NCBI RefSeq assembly: GCF_005771535.1
Contig: NZ_VANU01000001.1
Span: 682,001 to 746,000 of the forward strand
Direction: 5' to 3'
Source: Arcobacter arenosus
GTDB taxonomy: Bacteria > Campylobacterota > Campylobacteria > Campylobacterales > Arcobacteraceae
Length of the DNA stretch: 64,000 nt
The notes below the pieces were generated by a model that made no database searches, had not been told where the DNA came from, and saw only the letters and a list, made by a program, of their open reading frames with translations. The translations under genes were made by a program, and so were the position numbers. Shown here piece after piece: positions 9,206 through 18,787 of this stretch; positions within the stretch are counted from its first letter, which is position 1; every line of letters starts with the position of its first letter.

Positions 9206-10174
9206 TTAAACAGTTCCTTGCTCATACATAGCCCTCATCTTATCCTTCTCTTTTTGTCTTTTAGTCTTCTCAGCTTCTTTTGCTCTAAAATTAGCAATTG
9301 AGAATTTTAATTGCACTAAAAATGATGCCGCTATAAAAATAGATGAATAAGTACCAACTACAATACCCACAAGTAAAGTAAAAGCAAATCCATGAATAAT
9401 CTCACCACCAAACATAAATAGTGTTATTACAACAAAGAATGTTGTTAATGAAGTAAGAGTTGTTCTTGAAAGTGTTTTAGAAACAGAATCATTTACAACT
9501 GACTCCAAAAGAGTTTCTTTTGAACTTTGAATACCTTCTCTAACCCTGTCAAATACAATAATTGTATCGTTTAGTGAATACCCTAAAATAGTAAGGATTG
9601 CTGCTAAAATATCAAGATTAACTTCTACACTAAATAAAGATATTGCACCCATTGCAATAGTAACGTCATGTGCTAAAGCCAAAATAGATGCAACTGCAAA
9701 TCTCCATTCAAATCTAAATGAAACATAAATTAAAATAACAACTAATGAAAGTCCTAAAGCCATAAGACCTTTTTCTCTTAATTCTCCACCAACTTTTGGC
9801 CCAACCATATCAACTCTTCTTACTTCAAAGTTTCCAGTTGAGTCAAGCAATTTATGCATTTGGTCACCAATATCAGTTGCTAAATCACCAGAAGTTCCTG
9901 TAATTCTAATTACTACTTCTTCAGGACTACCAAATTCAGTAATTGATGAACCCTTATATTGAGTCCCATTTAATACTTCTCTAATTTTATCAATTGGTGC
10001 TTTTTGTTCATATTTTACTTGAACCAATGTACCACCAGCAAAGTCAATACCAAAGTTTAGACCTTTTGTAACAAGTAATACAATAGAAGCTGCAACTAAT
10101 AGTGCTGAAAGTCCAAGGAATGGGATTCTTTTTCCCATAAAATCATATATTTTTCCGCTTTTAAATATTTCCAT
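9206..10174 (-). CDS. secF: protein translocase subunit SecF
   Basis: 322 residues. An N-terminal helix (IPFLGLSALLVAASIVLLVT) is followed by the SecF signature GLNFGIDFAGGTLVQVKY, a periplasmic P4-like domain (about 60-125) and five further membrane helices with ILGYSLNDTIIVFDRVRE. With SecD it uses the proton gradient to pull exported proteins out of the SecYEG channel. Its ATG overlaps the secD stop by 1 nt. The tail is charged (KEAEKTKRQKEKDK). Confidence 0.97.
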   Translation of the reverse strand: MEIFKSGKIYDFMGKRIPFLGLSALLVAASIVLLVTKGLNFGIDFAGGTLVQVKYEQKAPIDKIREVLNGTQYKGSSITEFGSPEEVVIRITGTSGDLATDIGDQMHKLLDSTGNFEVRRVDMVGPKVGGELREKGLMALGLSLVVILIYVSFRFEWRFAVASILALAHDVTIAMGAISLFSVEVNLDILAAILTILGYSLNDTIIVFDRVREGIQSSKETLLESVVNDSVSKTLSRTTLTSLTTFFVVITLFMFGGEIIHGFAFTLLVGIVVGTYSSIFIAASFLVQLKFSIANFRAKEAEKTKRQKEKDKMRAMYEQGTV

Positions 10175-11739
10175 TACTTAATCCCAAACCATTTTCTTAA
10201 GTTTTTGTCCCTTGATATTTTTGGCATAATCGCCTCATAAATACCATGAGTTCCTAAAATTGCTGTTAACATTGATGCTAAAATACCAATAGAGATTGTT
10301 ACTGCAAACCCTTTAATTGGTCCTGTTCCATATGCGTAAAGAATAACAGCAACTAATAAAGTTGTAATATTTGCATCAAGAATTGCTCTCATTGCATTTG
10401 AATAACCATCTTCAATAGCTTTTGGAATAGACATTCCTGCTCTTAATAATTCTCTAATTCTTTCACCAATAATAACATTGGCATCAACTGCCATACCAAC
10501 AGTTAATACAATACCTGCCATACCTGGAAGTGTTAAAGTTGCACCAAACATTGCCATTACAGCAACAATAATAAATATATTTGTAACAAGTGCAACATTT
10601 GCAATAATTCCTGCATATCCATAATAAACAATCATAAAAATAAATACTAATGCAAAACCAGATACTAAAGCAATCGTTGAAGCTTTAATAGAATCAGCTC
10701 CAAGTGATGGCCCAACACTTCTTTTTTCAAGTAGTGTAACACCAGCAGGAAGTGCTCCAGATCTTAAAGCAATTGCAACATTTCCAGCTTCTACAACAGT
10801 AAATCCACCAGAAATTTGTCCAGATCCACCACCAATTCTCTCTCTAATATTTGGTGCTGAATAAACTTTTCCATCTAATACAACTGCAAGTCTTTTACCT
10901 ACATTTTTACCTGTAAAATCACCAAAGATTCTTGCACCTGCAGCATTTAGTGTAAAATTAATAATTGGTTGATTCCCTTGGTCAAAAGCAACTTGAGCAT
11001 CAACAACTTGGCTACCATTTAAAATTGGAATCTCTTTTACAAGATATTTTTTATTTGGATCTGTTGTATCTTCTAAAATAATATCACCATACTCTGATGC
11101 CTGTGCTCGACTTAGTGTATAAACTTGATCAGCTCTTTCTTCATCAATAGCCATAAGTTCAAGATTAGCAGGCTTTGAGATAAGTTCTCTAGCTGCCTTT
11201 TCATCCTCTTGTGTTTTAATACCTGGAAGTTGAACAACAATATCAGTTTCCCCTTGTCTAATAACAGTAGGTTCTGCTAGACCAAATTGGTCAAGTCTAT
11301 TTCTTATTGTTTCAACAGCTTGAGCAACTGCTAAGTCTTTTGTTACTGCTACTTCTTCTGAAGTAATTTCAACCTTATACTCAAGATCACTTTTTGTGAT
11401 ATTAAGTCCTTTTATCTCATCAAGCATTTTATCAACTCTTGGTAATTCATCTTTATCAAGTACAGTAAAAACAATACTTTTTTCTCTAATAGATAAACCA
11501 TCAATTAAAATATCTTCATCATCTGTAAAATACTTAATTGAAGTTGCGATTGATTTAATTTTTGAAGTAACTGCTTCTTCAGTTTTTACACCTAAAAGCA
11601 TATGTAGTCCACCTTGTAAATCAAGTCCTAGAGATATTTTTTTACCTGAATCTGTTTGTAGAAAAGAGGGGATAGAGAATACTACTCCAAAAATAATACT
11701 TAGTGTGAATATAATCATTCTGTAATTAAAGATTTTCAA
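10174..11739 (-). CDS. secD: protein translocase subunit SecD
   Basis: 521 residues. One N-terminal helix, then GLDLQGGLHMLLGV (the SecD signature), a large periplasmic domain (P1, about 45-330) and five C-terminal helices with AVDANVIIGERIRELL. The AVDANVI segment carries the conserved Asp of the proton path. The start is TTG at 11739, with AAGGA seven nt upstream, and the protein begins KIFNYRMIIF. It is co-transcribed with secF (1-nt overlap) and lies 67 nt after yajC, with a perfect hairpin in the gap. Confidence 0.97.
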   Translation of the reverse strand: MKIFNYRMIIFTLSIIFGVVFSIPSFLQTDSGKKISLGLDLQGGLHMLLGVKTEEAVTSKIKSIATSIKYFTDDEDILIDGLSIREKSIVFTVLDKDELPRVDKMLDEIKGLNITKSDLEYKVEITSEEVAVTKDLAVAQAVETIRNRLDQFGLAEPTVIRQGETDIVVQLPGIKTQEDEKAARELISKPANLELMAIDEERADQVYTLSRAQASEYGDIILEDTTDPNKKYLVKEIPILNGSQVVDAQVAFDQGNQPIINFTLNAAGARIFGDFTGKNVGKRLAVVLDGKVYSAPNIRERIGGGSGQISGGFTVVEAGNVAIALRSGALPAGVTLLEKRSVGPSLGADSIKASTIALVSGFALVFIFMIVYYGYAGIIANVALVTNIFIIVAVMAMFGATLTLPGMAGIVLTVGMAVDANVIIGERIRELLRAGMSIPKAIEDGYSNAMRAILDANITTLLVAVILYAYGTGPIKGFAVTISIGILASMLTAILGTHGIYEAIMPKISRDKNLRKWFGIK

Positions 11740-11772
11740 ATCTTAGTCCTTAAGTGAAAGTAAAACATAGAA

Positions 11773-11804
11773 TTTAAAACATGTAAAAAATTACATGTTT
11801 TAAA
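11773..11804. repeat. perfect 14-bp inverted repeat between yajC and secD
   Basis: Arms TTTAAAACATGTAA and TTACATGTTTTAAA flank an AAAA loop. The hairpin starts 2 nt beyond the yajC stop and sits between yajC and secD on the minus strand. It could trim or stabilise the mRNA, or partly terminate it; there is no long T-tract. Confidence 0.7.
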
Positions 11805-11806
11805 GA

Positions 11807-12079
11807 TTAGTCAAGTTTTTTAGCAACGAACTCTTTTACAAGTTTCATTTCTGTGTTGTCATGGTTTTTTACGATTAAGTTATCTTCATCAACTTTTGTA
11901 ATTTCTACCATTAAGCCACCATTAGTTACAATCTTATCGCCTTTTTTCAGTTCAGCAATCATTTGCTTATGGTTTTTAGCTTGTTTTTGCTGTGGTCTGA
12001 TAATCAAAAAGTAAAAAATTGCGAATAATGCAACTAGGGGTAATAATGAGCTTATTAAATCAGCGCTTTGACCTTCCAT
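11807..12079 (-). CDS. yajC: YajC, Sec translocon accessory subunit
   Basis: About 90 residues. One transmembrane helix (LISSLLPLVALFAIFYFLII) is followed by RPQQKQAKNHKQMI, the hallmark of YajC, and a small soluble domain (KKGDKIVTNGGLMVEITKVD). YajC associates with SecDF in the inner membrane. Both TTG (12082) and ATG (12079) are possible; AAGGA lies 6 nt from the ATG and only 3 from the TTG, so the ATG is used. Its start is only 27 nt from the divergent lnt start, so the two promoters must overlap or lie inside coding sequence. Confidence 0.95.
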   Translation of the reverse strand: MEGQSADLISSLLPLVALFAIFYFLIIRPQQKQAKNHKQMIAELKKGDKIVTNGGLMVEITKVDEDNLIVKNHDNTEMKLVKEFVAKKLD

Positions 12080-12106
12080 CAAATTTCCTTTTAAAAAGTT
12101 TTTTCT

Positions 12107-13342
12107 ATGTTTTTAGTAAAACGCGAATATTTTAACAAAACTAATATAATAAAAGGCTTGATAATAGCTTTTGGTTTTAGTGCTTTTATATATCTTGCCT
12201 ACTTTGGGATTTTTAATAAAACAATAAACTCTATTTTTGCTATTGTTTCACTATATTTTATCCTTACCTCTTCTAGGCAAGTTGCATTTTATATTGGTTT
12301 TTTTATAGGTATTTTTTGGTTCTATTGGGTAAGTATCTCTTTACAATATTATGAGCTTACTTTTTTCGCTCCTATTGTTGTAATTCTTTTTGGACTAGGG
12401 TTTGCTGTTATTTTTTACATAATAAATTTTATTGATAATATTTTTCTACGTGCATTATTAATATTCTCTCTTTCATATATTCATCCCTTAGGTTTTAATT
12501 GGTTTATTCCAGAACTAGTGTTTATTGATACTTATTTTAGTATTGAAAAGGAATATTTTGCTGTAATTCTTGCGTCTTTAGTAATGTTTAATAAACTAAA
12601 AAGATACAAGTTTTTGGCAGTTTTCCCTTTGATATTTGTAGTTTTAAATTCAAATAGTAATTCTGAGATTAAACAAGCTAATATTAAAATCGATATGCCA
12701 AAATATCAAGTTTCACAAGATAAAAAATGGTTAAAACATAATCTCTCAAATATTGTAGAACAAAATCTAAAGATTATAGATAATTCTATAAAAGAAGAAA
12801 ATGAATTGGTAATTTTACCTGAAACAGTTTTTCCAATATTATTAAATCATGATACTTTTCTAATGGAAAAATTGTTAGAAAAATCTCTTAAAATCAATAT
12901 TATTGCAGGTAGTTTATTTTATGAAGATGATAACTTTTATAATGCCACATACTTTTTTTCAAAGGGTAAAGTAGAGATTGCAAAAAAATATGTTCTTGTT
13001 CCTTTTGGAGAAGAGATACCTTTTCCACAATTTTTAGTTGATATCATAAATGAGATTTTTTATAATGGTGCAAAAGATTATAAAAAAGCTGATAAACCAA
13101 CAGATTTTTTAATAAAAGGTGAAAAATTTAGAAATGCAATATGTTATGAAGCAACAAGTGATAAGATTTTTGAAAATCTTGGAGATACGAAATATATGAT
13201 TGCTATTTCAAATAATGCTTGGTTTACACCGTCAATTGAGCCAACATTACAAAAACTTTTACTTAAATATTACGCAAAAAAGTACAATGTAATAATTTAC
13301 CATCAAATAAATGGAAGTGAGAATTATATAGTAAAACCTTAA
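12107..13342 (+). CDS. lnt: apolipoprotein N-acyltransferase
   Basis: 411 residues, shorter than Escherichia coli Lnt (about 510) but similar to what I recall for Campylobacterota forms. About six hydrophobic segments fill residues 15-180. A nitrilase-fold domain follows with the expected triad: Glu239 in ILPETVFP, Lys293/294 before YVLVPFGEEIPFP, and Cys346 in AICYEATS. It adds the third acyl chain to lipoproteins at the outer face of the inner membrane. Several lipoproteins in this window (LptE, the 61112-62152 product) would be substrates. No clear ribosome binding site precedes the ATG; the start is chosen by N-terminal content. Confidence 0.9.
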   Translation: MFLVKREYFNKTNIIKGLIIAFGFSAFIYLAYFGIFNKTINSIFAIVSLYFILTSSRQVAFYIGFFIGIFWFYWVSISLQYYELTFFAPIVVILFGLGFAVIFYIINFIDNIFLRALLIFSLSYIHPLGFNWFIPELVFIDTYFSIEKEYFAVILASLVMFNKLKRYKFLAVFPLIFVVLNSNSNSEIKQANIKIDMPKYQVSQDKKWLKHNLSNIVEQNLKIIDNSIKEENELVILPETVFPILLNHDTFLMEKLLEKSLKINIIAGSLFYEDDNFYNATYFFSKGKVEIAKKYVLVPFGEEIPFPQFLVDIINEIFYNGAKDYKKADKPTDFLIKGEKFRNAICYEATSDKIFENLGDTKYMIAISNNAWFTPSIEPTLQKLLLKYYAKKYNVIIYHQINGSENYIVKP

Positions 13343-13366
13343 GAATAAAGAATAATCTTTATTCTT
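13341..13366. terminator. bidirectional terminator between lnt and the DUF1566 protein
   Basis: Perfect 11-bp inverted repeat, AAGAATAAAGA and TCTTTATTCTT, with a 4-nt loop, followed by TT on the plus strand. It starts within the lnt stop codon and lies 7 nt from the stop of the convergent gene, so it can serve both. Confidence 0.65.
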
Positions 13367-13373
13367 TTGGAAA

Positions 13374-14783
13374 TCAGTTATACCCTTTATCCCTAAAATG
13401 CATAAACTTTTCCCAGTCTCTATGTTGTTTTGTATAATAAGCTGCCATTTCTCTATCAGCTTTTGCATCTTCAAAACCTCTCTTAGAAATACTAACTACT
13501 TCTTTAATATAGCTATTTGTTTGATTAAGTGTTCTTTGTATGTTTTTCATAACATATCTAAAGTCTTTTACAAAATCTTTAAATTCTTGTGACTCAAGGT
13601 GTCTTAAAGTAGCTTCACTTTCAATAAACTCTTTTTGTAAAAGTTCATACATTCTATTTGCTACTATCTTATAACCCATTGAAGAAGAACCATTAAGATT
13701 ATTATCAAGGGGATATCTTTCTATCTGTTTTGCTTTAATTAGTAAAGCTCTTGCTTTTCTATCTAATTTTTCATTAGTTCCTATAAAGCTCAAAAGTCCT
13801 AAACTTGTGTATTCTTCTCTTTCTAATTCATTTGCTTTTTTATTTGCTTGTTTAACTTCTTTGGCCAAAGGATAATTAAATACAAAGGTATTATAAGAAG
13901 ATATTGTATCAATATCTTTAGCTTCTTCAAAAGCTAGTTTATGTATTTGTTCTATGGCTTGTTTTGCATTTGATGATTTTGAATATTTATTTACATACCA
14001 TTCATATCCTGCAATATTATCTTCTTCTTTTACAAGTTTATAAATCTCTTTTGTAATATCATCTTCTATAGATGAATTAGGATTATTTTTTAAAAAAATT
14101 TCATAAGCTATTATCGTATTTTCTTTTTTAAGTTTTTTTATTTCATTTGAATATAGTTCTTTAAGTCTCTTTTCTATTTTTTGATTTATACTTGTATTTG
14201 GATATTTCCTTAAAAAACTTCTATACTCTTTTATTGAATCTTCTTTTTGAAGCATGGTATAATAATCATTAAGTTTTTTATTTATTGCCTCTTTTCTATT
14301 TTTATCAATTACTTTTTTAATTTCATCTTTTGAAGCATAACTAGGACCACTTACACATCTTACATTGTAGTAAGTATATTTCGGTCTATTAAGTGAAATC
14401 TTAACTTTTTTATTATATGTATCGAAGTAGTATTTAGATCTAAGGTTGTTTCTATCTTCATCACCATTTTGATGAAGCCAGTAGCTATCAGAAATTCCAG
14501 AAGGCCCATAAAATTCATTTTTTATATTATATAAATGAAAAACTTCTAAAGATTTTGGTAAACGCCAATTATTTTTTCCATGCAGTTTTAAATCATTACA
14601 ATATTTTACTGAATCATCCCAAGTCATTTTATTAATTTTTTTATTATCTTCCCACACTAAACCCATAAAGCTATCAATTAAAACACCATTTTCTTTTATA
14701 AATCTCTCTTTTTCTACTTCACTTTCTATTGAAGCAAAAAGAAGATTCATGCTAATACCTAAAAATATAATTATTTTAAACAT
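13374..14783 (-). CDS. secreted DUF1566-domain protein with degenerate repeats
   Basis: 469 residues. A signal peptide (1-17, FKIIIFLGISMNLLFAS) precedes a DUF1566/Lcl-like domain (about 30-146) with MGLVWED, MTWDDSVKYCNDL, NNWRLPKSLE and VRCVSG; the two Cys may form a disulphide. Then come four imperfect repeats starting at Tyr187, Tyr227, Tyr260 and Tyr297, each Y-x-x-[FY]-[LV]-x-x-[YN]-P/S, resembling TPR-like helical repeats. The last 150 residues are alpha-helical and charged. It is probably a periplasmic or surface protein binding something unknown. GAGGG precedes the ATG. It lies 54 nt after cca and could be the last gene of that transcript or independent. Confidence 0.8.
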   Translation of the reverse strand: MFKIIIFLGISMNLLFASIESEVEKERFIKENGVLIDSFMGLVWEDNKKINKMTWDDSVKYCNDLKLHGKNNWRLPKSLEVFHLYNIKNEFYGPSGISDSYWLHQNGDEDRNNLRSKYYFDTYNKKVKISLNRPKYTYYNVRCVSGPSYASKDEIKKVIDKNRKEAINKKLNDYYTMLQKEDSIKEYRSFLRKYPNTSINQKIEKRLKELYSNEIKKLKKENTIIAYEIFLKNNPNSSIEDDITKEIYKLVKEEDNIAGYEWYVNKYSKSSNAKQAIEQIHKLAFEEAKDIDTISSYNTFVFNYPLAKEVKQANKKANELEREEYTSLGLLSFIGTNEKLDRKARALLIKAKQIERYPLDNNLNGSSSMGYKIVANRMYELLQKEFIESEATLRHLESQEFKDFVKDFRYVMKNIQRTLNQTNSYIKEVVSISKRGFEDAKADREMAAYYTKQHRDWEKFMHFRDKGYN

Positions 14784-14837
14784 ACATTTTCCCTCATTTT
14801 TTTGTGATAAGATAATTAAATAAATGTAAAAATTACC

Positions 14838-16238
14838 TTAAAGAAATTTTGATTTAATTCTTTTTAAAATCTCTTCTTTTTCTAAATTTTTATCTATTTG
14901 AAGATTTAGTGCAAATTCTAGAATCTCTTTAAATTCTTTTGATGGCTTCATACCAAGTTCAATTAAATCTCTTCCTTTAACTAAAGGTTCTAAAGCAGTT
15001 TGTGAAATATTCAACTCCCTAGCTTTCTCTAAAACCCATATAACTGCTTTATCACATTTTTCTTTATCTGGGATTGTTCTTCCCTTACAATCGGCAAGAC
15101 ATACCATACATAAATCTTCAATATTACATTTTAAAGACAATCTTTTTACTGCATTTATACTTGATTCAGCTTTATAAAGTTGAAATGGTGCTAGATGATT
15201 TTTTACTAGTGGAATAACTTTATCAATAAATTTTTTTTCATCAGTTAAACGAGATAAAAATGATACGGTAGGTTCAATACCTAAAGATTCATGTTTGTGA
15301 GAAGTTATTCTTCCATTTATCTCTTTGGTACAAAATGGTTTTCCAAAATCATGACAAAGTATTCCATAAAAAAGATATAGTTTTCTATATTCATCTTTTA
15401 TATCTTGTTCTTTTATTATCATCGATAATTCATCTATTGTCATTAGAGTATGAACCCATACATCACCTTCTGGATGATACTCTTTATCTTGAATACAATC
15501 AACTAAATTTTTTAACTCTGGGAAATACTTTAATAAACCAAACTCTTTTAAAACTTCAAAGCCAATTGATGGTTTAGGTGATTTTAAAAATAGTTTTTTA
15601 AACTCTTCATAAACTCTTTCTTTTGGAAGATATTTACACTCATCATTGTCAACTATTTGCTTACACAACTTTTTAGTTTTATCATCAATATTTAAATCAA
15701 ATCTTGAAACAAACTGAACAGCTCTATAAACCCGTAAACTATCTTCTAAAAATGTTTTATCATTAATATGTTTTAAAGTTTTAGTTTTTATATCTTCTAA
15801 TCCATTAAAAGGGTCTAAAAACTTTTTTTCTTTGTAATCATATCCAATAGCATTTATAGTAAAATCTCTTCTAAGTGCTGCTTTTTCAAAACTTAAATTT
15901 CCATTACTTATAATCTCAAATGAAGTATGGGAATTACCTACTTTCTTTTCAGTTCGAGGAAGGGCAAAATCAAATTCATAATCTTTTGTTTTTAGAAGTA
16001 GAACACCAAATGATTTTCCTACAAGTTTAACATCTCCAAATTTTTGTAGTGTTTTTTCTATAGTATCTAAGCAGTTTAATCCAAATAATTCAATATCATA
16101 ATCTTTATTTGGGATTTTAAAAAAATAGTCTCTTATACAACCACCTACTAAAACTGGAATTACTCCAATTTTAAGTAGGTCATCTAAAATATTTTCTAAA
16201 ACAACGGGTAGATTAATCGTTGTTGTAGTGGTGAACAT
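14838..16238 (-). CDS. cca: CCA tRNA nucleotidyltransferase with HD domain
   Basis: About 466 residues. The polymerase-beta-type head has VGGCIRDYFF and KDYDIELFG (metal-binding D-x-D), then RRDFTINAIGYD and RVYRAVQFVSRF, typical of class II CCA-adding and poly(A) polymerase proteins. A C-terminal HD domain follows with HPEGDVWVHTLMTI and CHDFGKP, which may give phosphohydrolase activity as in Escherichia coli Cca. It completes or repairs the 3' CCA of tRNAs. An earlier ATG at 16277 would overlap mscS by 65 nt; the ATG at 16238 (MFTTTTTINLP) is used, still overlapping mscS by 26 nt. Confidence 0.92.
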   Translation of the reverse strand: MFTTTTTINLPVVLENILDDLLKIGVIPVLVGGCIRDYFFKIPNKDYDIELFGLNCLDTIEKTLQKFGDVKLVGKSFGVLLLKTKDYEFDFALPRTEKKVGNSHTSFEIISNGNLSFEKAALRRDFTINAIGYDYKEKKFLDPFNGLEDIKTKTLKHINDKTFLEDSLRVYRAVQFVSRFDLNIDDKTKKLCKQIVDNDECKYLPKERVYEEFKKLFLKSPKPSIGFEVLKEFGLLKYFPELKNLVDCIQDKEYHPEGDVWVHTLMTIDELSMIIKEQDIKDEYRKLYLFYGILCHDFGKPFCTKEINGRITSHKHESLGIEPTVSFLSRLTDEKKFIDKVIPLVKNHLAPFQLYKAESSINAVKRLSLKCNIEDLCMVCLADCKGRTIPDKEKCDKAVIWVLEKARELNISQTALEPLVKGRDLIELGMKPSKEFKEILEFALNLQIDKNLEKEEILKRIKSKFL

Positions 16239-17022
16239 CTTGTTGAGGATAAGGAATTGAAATTCCCTCTTTATCAAATGTTAATTTGATATTTTCTGTT
16301 AAATCAAACTTAACTGCCCAATAATCAGGAGTATTAACCCAAGCTCTAACAACAAAATTTACAGAAGAATCAGCTAATTCAGAAACTGCAACTGTAATAC
16401 CTTTATCTTTTAAAACTCTTTCATCAGCTTCAATAATAGCAGTTAAAACTTCTTTTGCTTTTTTAATATCATCGTCATAACCAATACCAACAACTAAATC
16501 AACTCTTCTTTCTGGCTTAGCATTTACATTTGTAATTGTTCCACCTGTTATTGATCCATTAGGTACGATTAGTTTTTGATTATCTCCAGTTTTTAAAATT
16601 GTATTGAAAATTGTTACCTCTTCAACTGTTCCACTAACACCTGCTGCATTAATAAAATCTCCAACTTTAAATGGTCTAAATAAAATAATCATTACACCTG
16701 ATGCAAAATTCCCTAAAGAATCTTTTAATGCTAAACCAATAGCTAAACCAGCTGCACCTAAGATTGCAAAGAATGATGTAGTATCAACACCTAATTGTTT
16801 TAAAGCAGTTAAAACAACCATTACAACTAAAATGTAATAAATAATATCATCTAAAAATTTAGCAAGAGTTTCATCAATCTTACTATTTTTCATCATTAAT
16901 TTAAAAGCAATATCTGCAACTTTTCTTGCTACCCATTTACCAATAACAAATATAACTATTGCCATTGCAACATTTAAAGCATAAACACCAATCATATCTG
17001 AAACAGTTTCAACACTATTCAT
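16213..17022 (-). CDS. mscS: small-conductance mechanosensitive channel
   Basis: 269 residues, near the size of Escherichia coli MscS (286). Three transmembrane helices occupy residues 10-125; TM3 is Gly/Ala rich (FFAILGAAGLAIGLALKDSLGNFASGVMII), the pore-lining pattern. The cytoplasmic beta domain includes PFKVGDFI and VPNGSITGGTITN. The protein opens on membrane tension to release osmolytes. AGGAG lies 6 nt before the ATG. The gene is 47 nt after proS, consistent with the same transcript or a nearby promoter. Confidence 0.95.
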   Translation of the reverse strand: MNSVETVSDMIGVYALNVAMAIVIFVIGKWVARKVADIAFKLMMKNSKIDETLAKFLDDIIYYILVVMVVLTALKQLGVDTTSFFAILGAAGLAIGLALKDSLGNFASGVMIILFRPFKVGDFINAAGVSGTVEEVTIFNTILKTGDNQKLIVPNGSITGGTITNVNAKPERRVDLVVGIGYDDDIKKAKEVLTAIIEADERVLKDKGITVAVSELADSSVNFVVRAWVNTPDYWAVKFDLTENIKLTFDKEGISIPYPQQDVHHYNND

Positions 17023-17069
17023 ATGTACTCCTAATAATTTTATTAATTATAGCTAAAAACTATAATAAG

Positions 17070-18776
17070 TTATTTAAGTTTTTCTTCTATTTTTGATACA
17101 ACTTCATCAAGACTAACATCTTCTTTTTCTAATGTTCGTCTATCAACAATTTCAACAATACCATCTTTTAGTTTCTTACCAATTACAACGGCATAAGGGA
17201 ATCCAAGAAGCTCAAAGTCTCCCATTTTAAAACCAAATCTTTCTTTAGTTCTATCATCAATAATTGTATCAATTCCTGCATCTTTTAAGGCTTCATAGAT
17301 TTTCATTCCAGCTTCAAGTTCATCATCTTTTTTAGCATTTGAAACAATAACATCAACTAAATATGGAGCAGTAGCTTTTGTCCAAATACACCCTTTTTCA
17401 TCGTGATTTTGTTCAATTACAGCTGCAACAAGTCTTGAAACTCCAATTCCATAACATCCCATTTCAAAAGGCTGTGCTTTACCATTTGAATCTAAAAATT
17501 TAGCATCCATAGCTTCAGAGTATTTAGTTCCCAATTGGAAAATATGCCCAGCTTCAATCCCTTTTGTATAAGAAAGTTTCCCACCACAACAAGAACATAA
17601 ATCTCCCTCTTGTACTGCAACTAAATCTTTATATACAATATTTTCCATTGATGTTAAATCTACACCTTTAAAATGGTAGTTTTCTTCATTTGCACCACAA
17701 ACTAAATTATTATCTTCTGCTAGTTCATTATCAACAAATACTTTAATATTTTCAGGTAAATTTACAATTCCACAATATCCAGCACAAAGTCCAGCTTTAG
17801 AAACATCTTCTTCACTTGCATCTTCTAATTCTAATGCATCAACAGCATTGCAAGCTTTTGTCTCTTCAAGTTCATCTGTTCCCCTTACAAAGAAAACTAC
17901 TACTTCTGAACTTTCTTCAAAAATCGCTTTTTTAATTACTGCTTTCATTGAATAATAAGCATCTGCATTTAAAAAGTTACTTACCTCTTCTATTGTCTTA
18001 CAATTTGGAGTTTCAACTTTTTCTTGAGAGATTGTTTCTAGTTTCTCTTTTTTATTTGCTTTTCTAGTTGCTGCCTCAATATTTGCACCATAATCACATG
18101 AATCACATACAACAATTGTATCTTCACCAGAATTTGCTAAAACATGAAACTCTTTAGATCCACTACCACCAATAGCCCCACTATCAGCTTCAACAACTCT
18201 AAATTCTAGTCCTAATCTATTGTAAACATTTTTATATGTTTCTTCCATTAGATTAAATTCTCTTATTAAATCTTCTTTTGAATCATGGAAAGAATAAGCA
18301 TCTTTCATAAGAAACTCTCTACCTCTCATAAGTCCAAATCTAGGTCTTGCTTCATCTCTAAATTTTGTATAGATTTGATAAAGGTTAATTGGTAAATCTT
18401 TATAAGAAGTGATTCTATTTTTTACCATATTTACTACAGCTTCTTCATTTGTAGGAGATAGAACATAATCACCATTTTTTCTATCTTTAAATCTTAGAAG
18501 CTCATTTCCCATTGTTGTAGCTCGTCCTGATTCTTGCCATAATGAAAGTGGCGTTACAAAACCAAATTGAACTTCATTTGCACCAGATTTATCCATCTCT
18601 TCTTTTACAATAGCTCTAATTTTATCAAGAACAATTTTTCCCAATGGCATATAATCATAAATACCAGCACCCGTTTGAGAAATAAAGCCACCTCTTACTA
18701 AAAATTGGTGTGATGGCAAAGTTGCATCATTTGGAGTCTCTTTTGTTGTTGGTATAAACATTTTTGAAAATTTCAT
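17070..18776 (-). CDS. proS: prolyl-tRNA synthetase
   Basis: 568 residues, the bacterial-type class II enzyme with an inserted editing domain (about 225-385). Visible signatures are [20 protein letters not shown] (motif 2 region) and [20 protein letters not shown] (motif 3), with a C-terminal anticodon-binding domain ([13 protein letters not shown] onward). It charges tRNA-Pro. A CCGG-type Cys pair (CSCCGGK) lies before motif 3. It follows hemA by 11 nt, and the order proS-hemA-ispB is, as I recall it, shared with Helicobacter pylori. Confidence 0.98.
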   Translation of the reverse strand: MKFSKMFIPTTKETPNDATLPSHQFLVRGGFISQTGAGIYDYMPLGKIVLDKIRAIVKEEMDKSGANEVQFGFVTPLSLWQESGRATTMGNELLRFKDRKNGDYVLSPTNEEAVVNMVKNRITSYKDLPINLYQIYTKFRDEARPRFGLMRGREFLMKDAYSFHDSKEDLIREFNLMEETYKNVYNRLGLEFRVVEADSGAIGGSGSKEFHVLANSGEDTIVVCDSCDYGANIEAATRKANKKEKLETISQEKVETPNCKTIEEVSNFLNADAYYSMKAVIKKAIFEESSEVVVFFVRGTDELEETKACNAVDALELEDASEEDVSKAGLCAGYCGIVNLPENIKVFVDNELAEDNNLVCGANEENYHFKGVDLTSMENIVYKDLVAVQEGDLCSCCGGKLSYTKGIEAGHIFQLGTKYSEAMDAKFLDSNGKAQPFEMGCYGIGVSRLVAAVIEQNHDEKGCIWTKATAPYLVDVIVSNAKKDDELEAGMKIYEALKDAGIDTIIDDRTKERFGFKMGDFELLGFPYAVVIGKKLKDGIVEIVDRRTLEKEDVSLDEVVSKIEEKLK

Positions 18777-18787
18777 ATATTTAAATC

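Noticed and set aside
13259-13474. 71-residue minus-strand frame at the lnt end
   Set aside because: It overlaps the coding ends of lnt and the DUF1566 gene, has no domain or ribosome binding site and covers the terminator.
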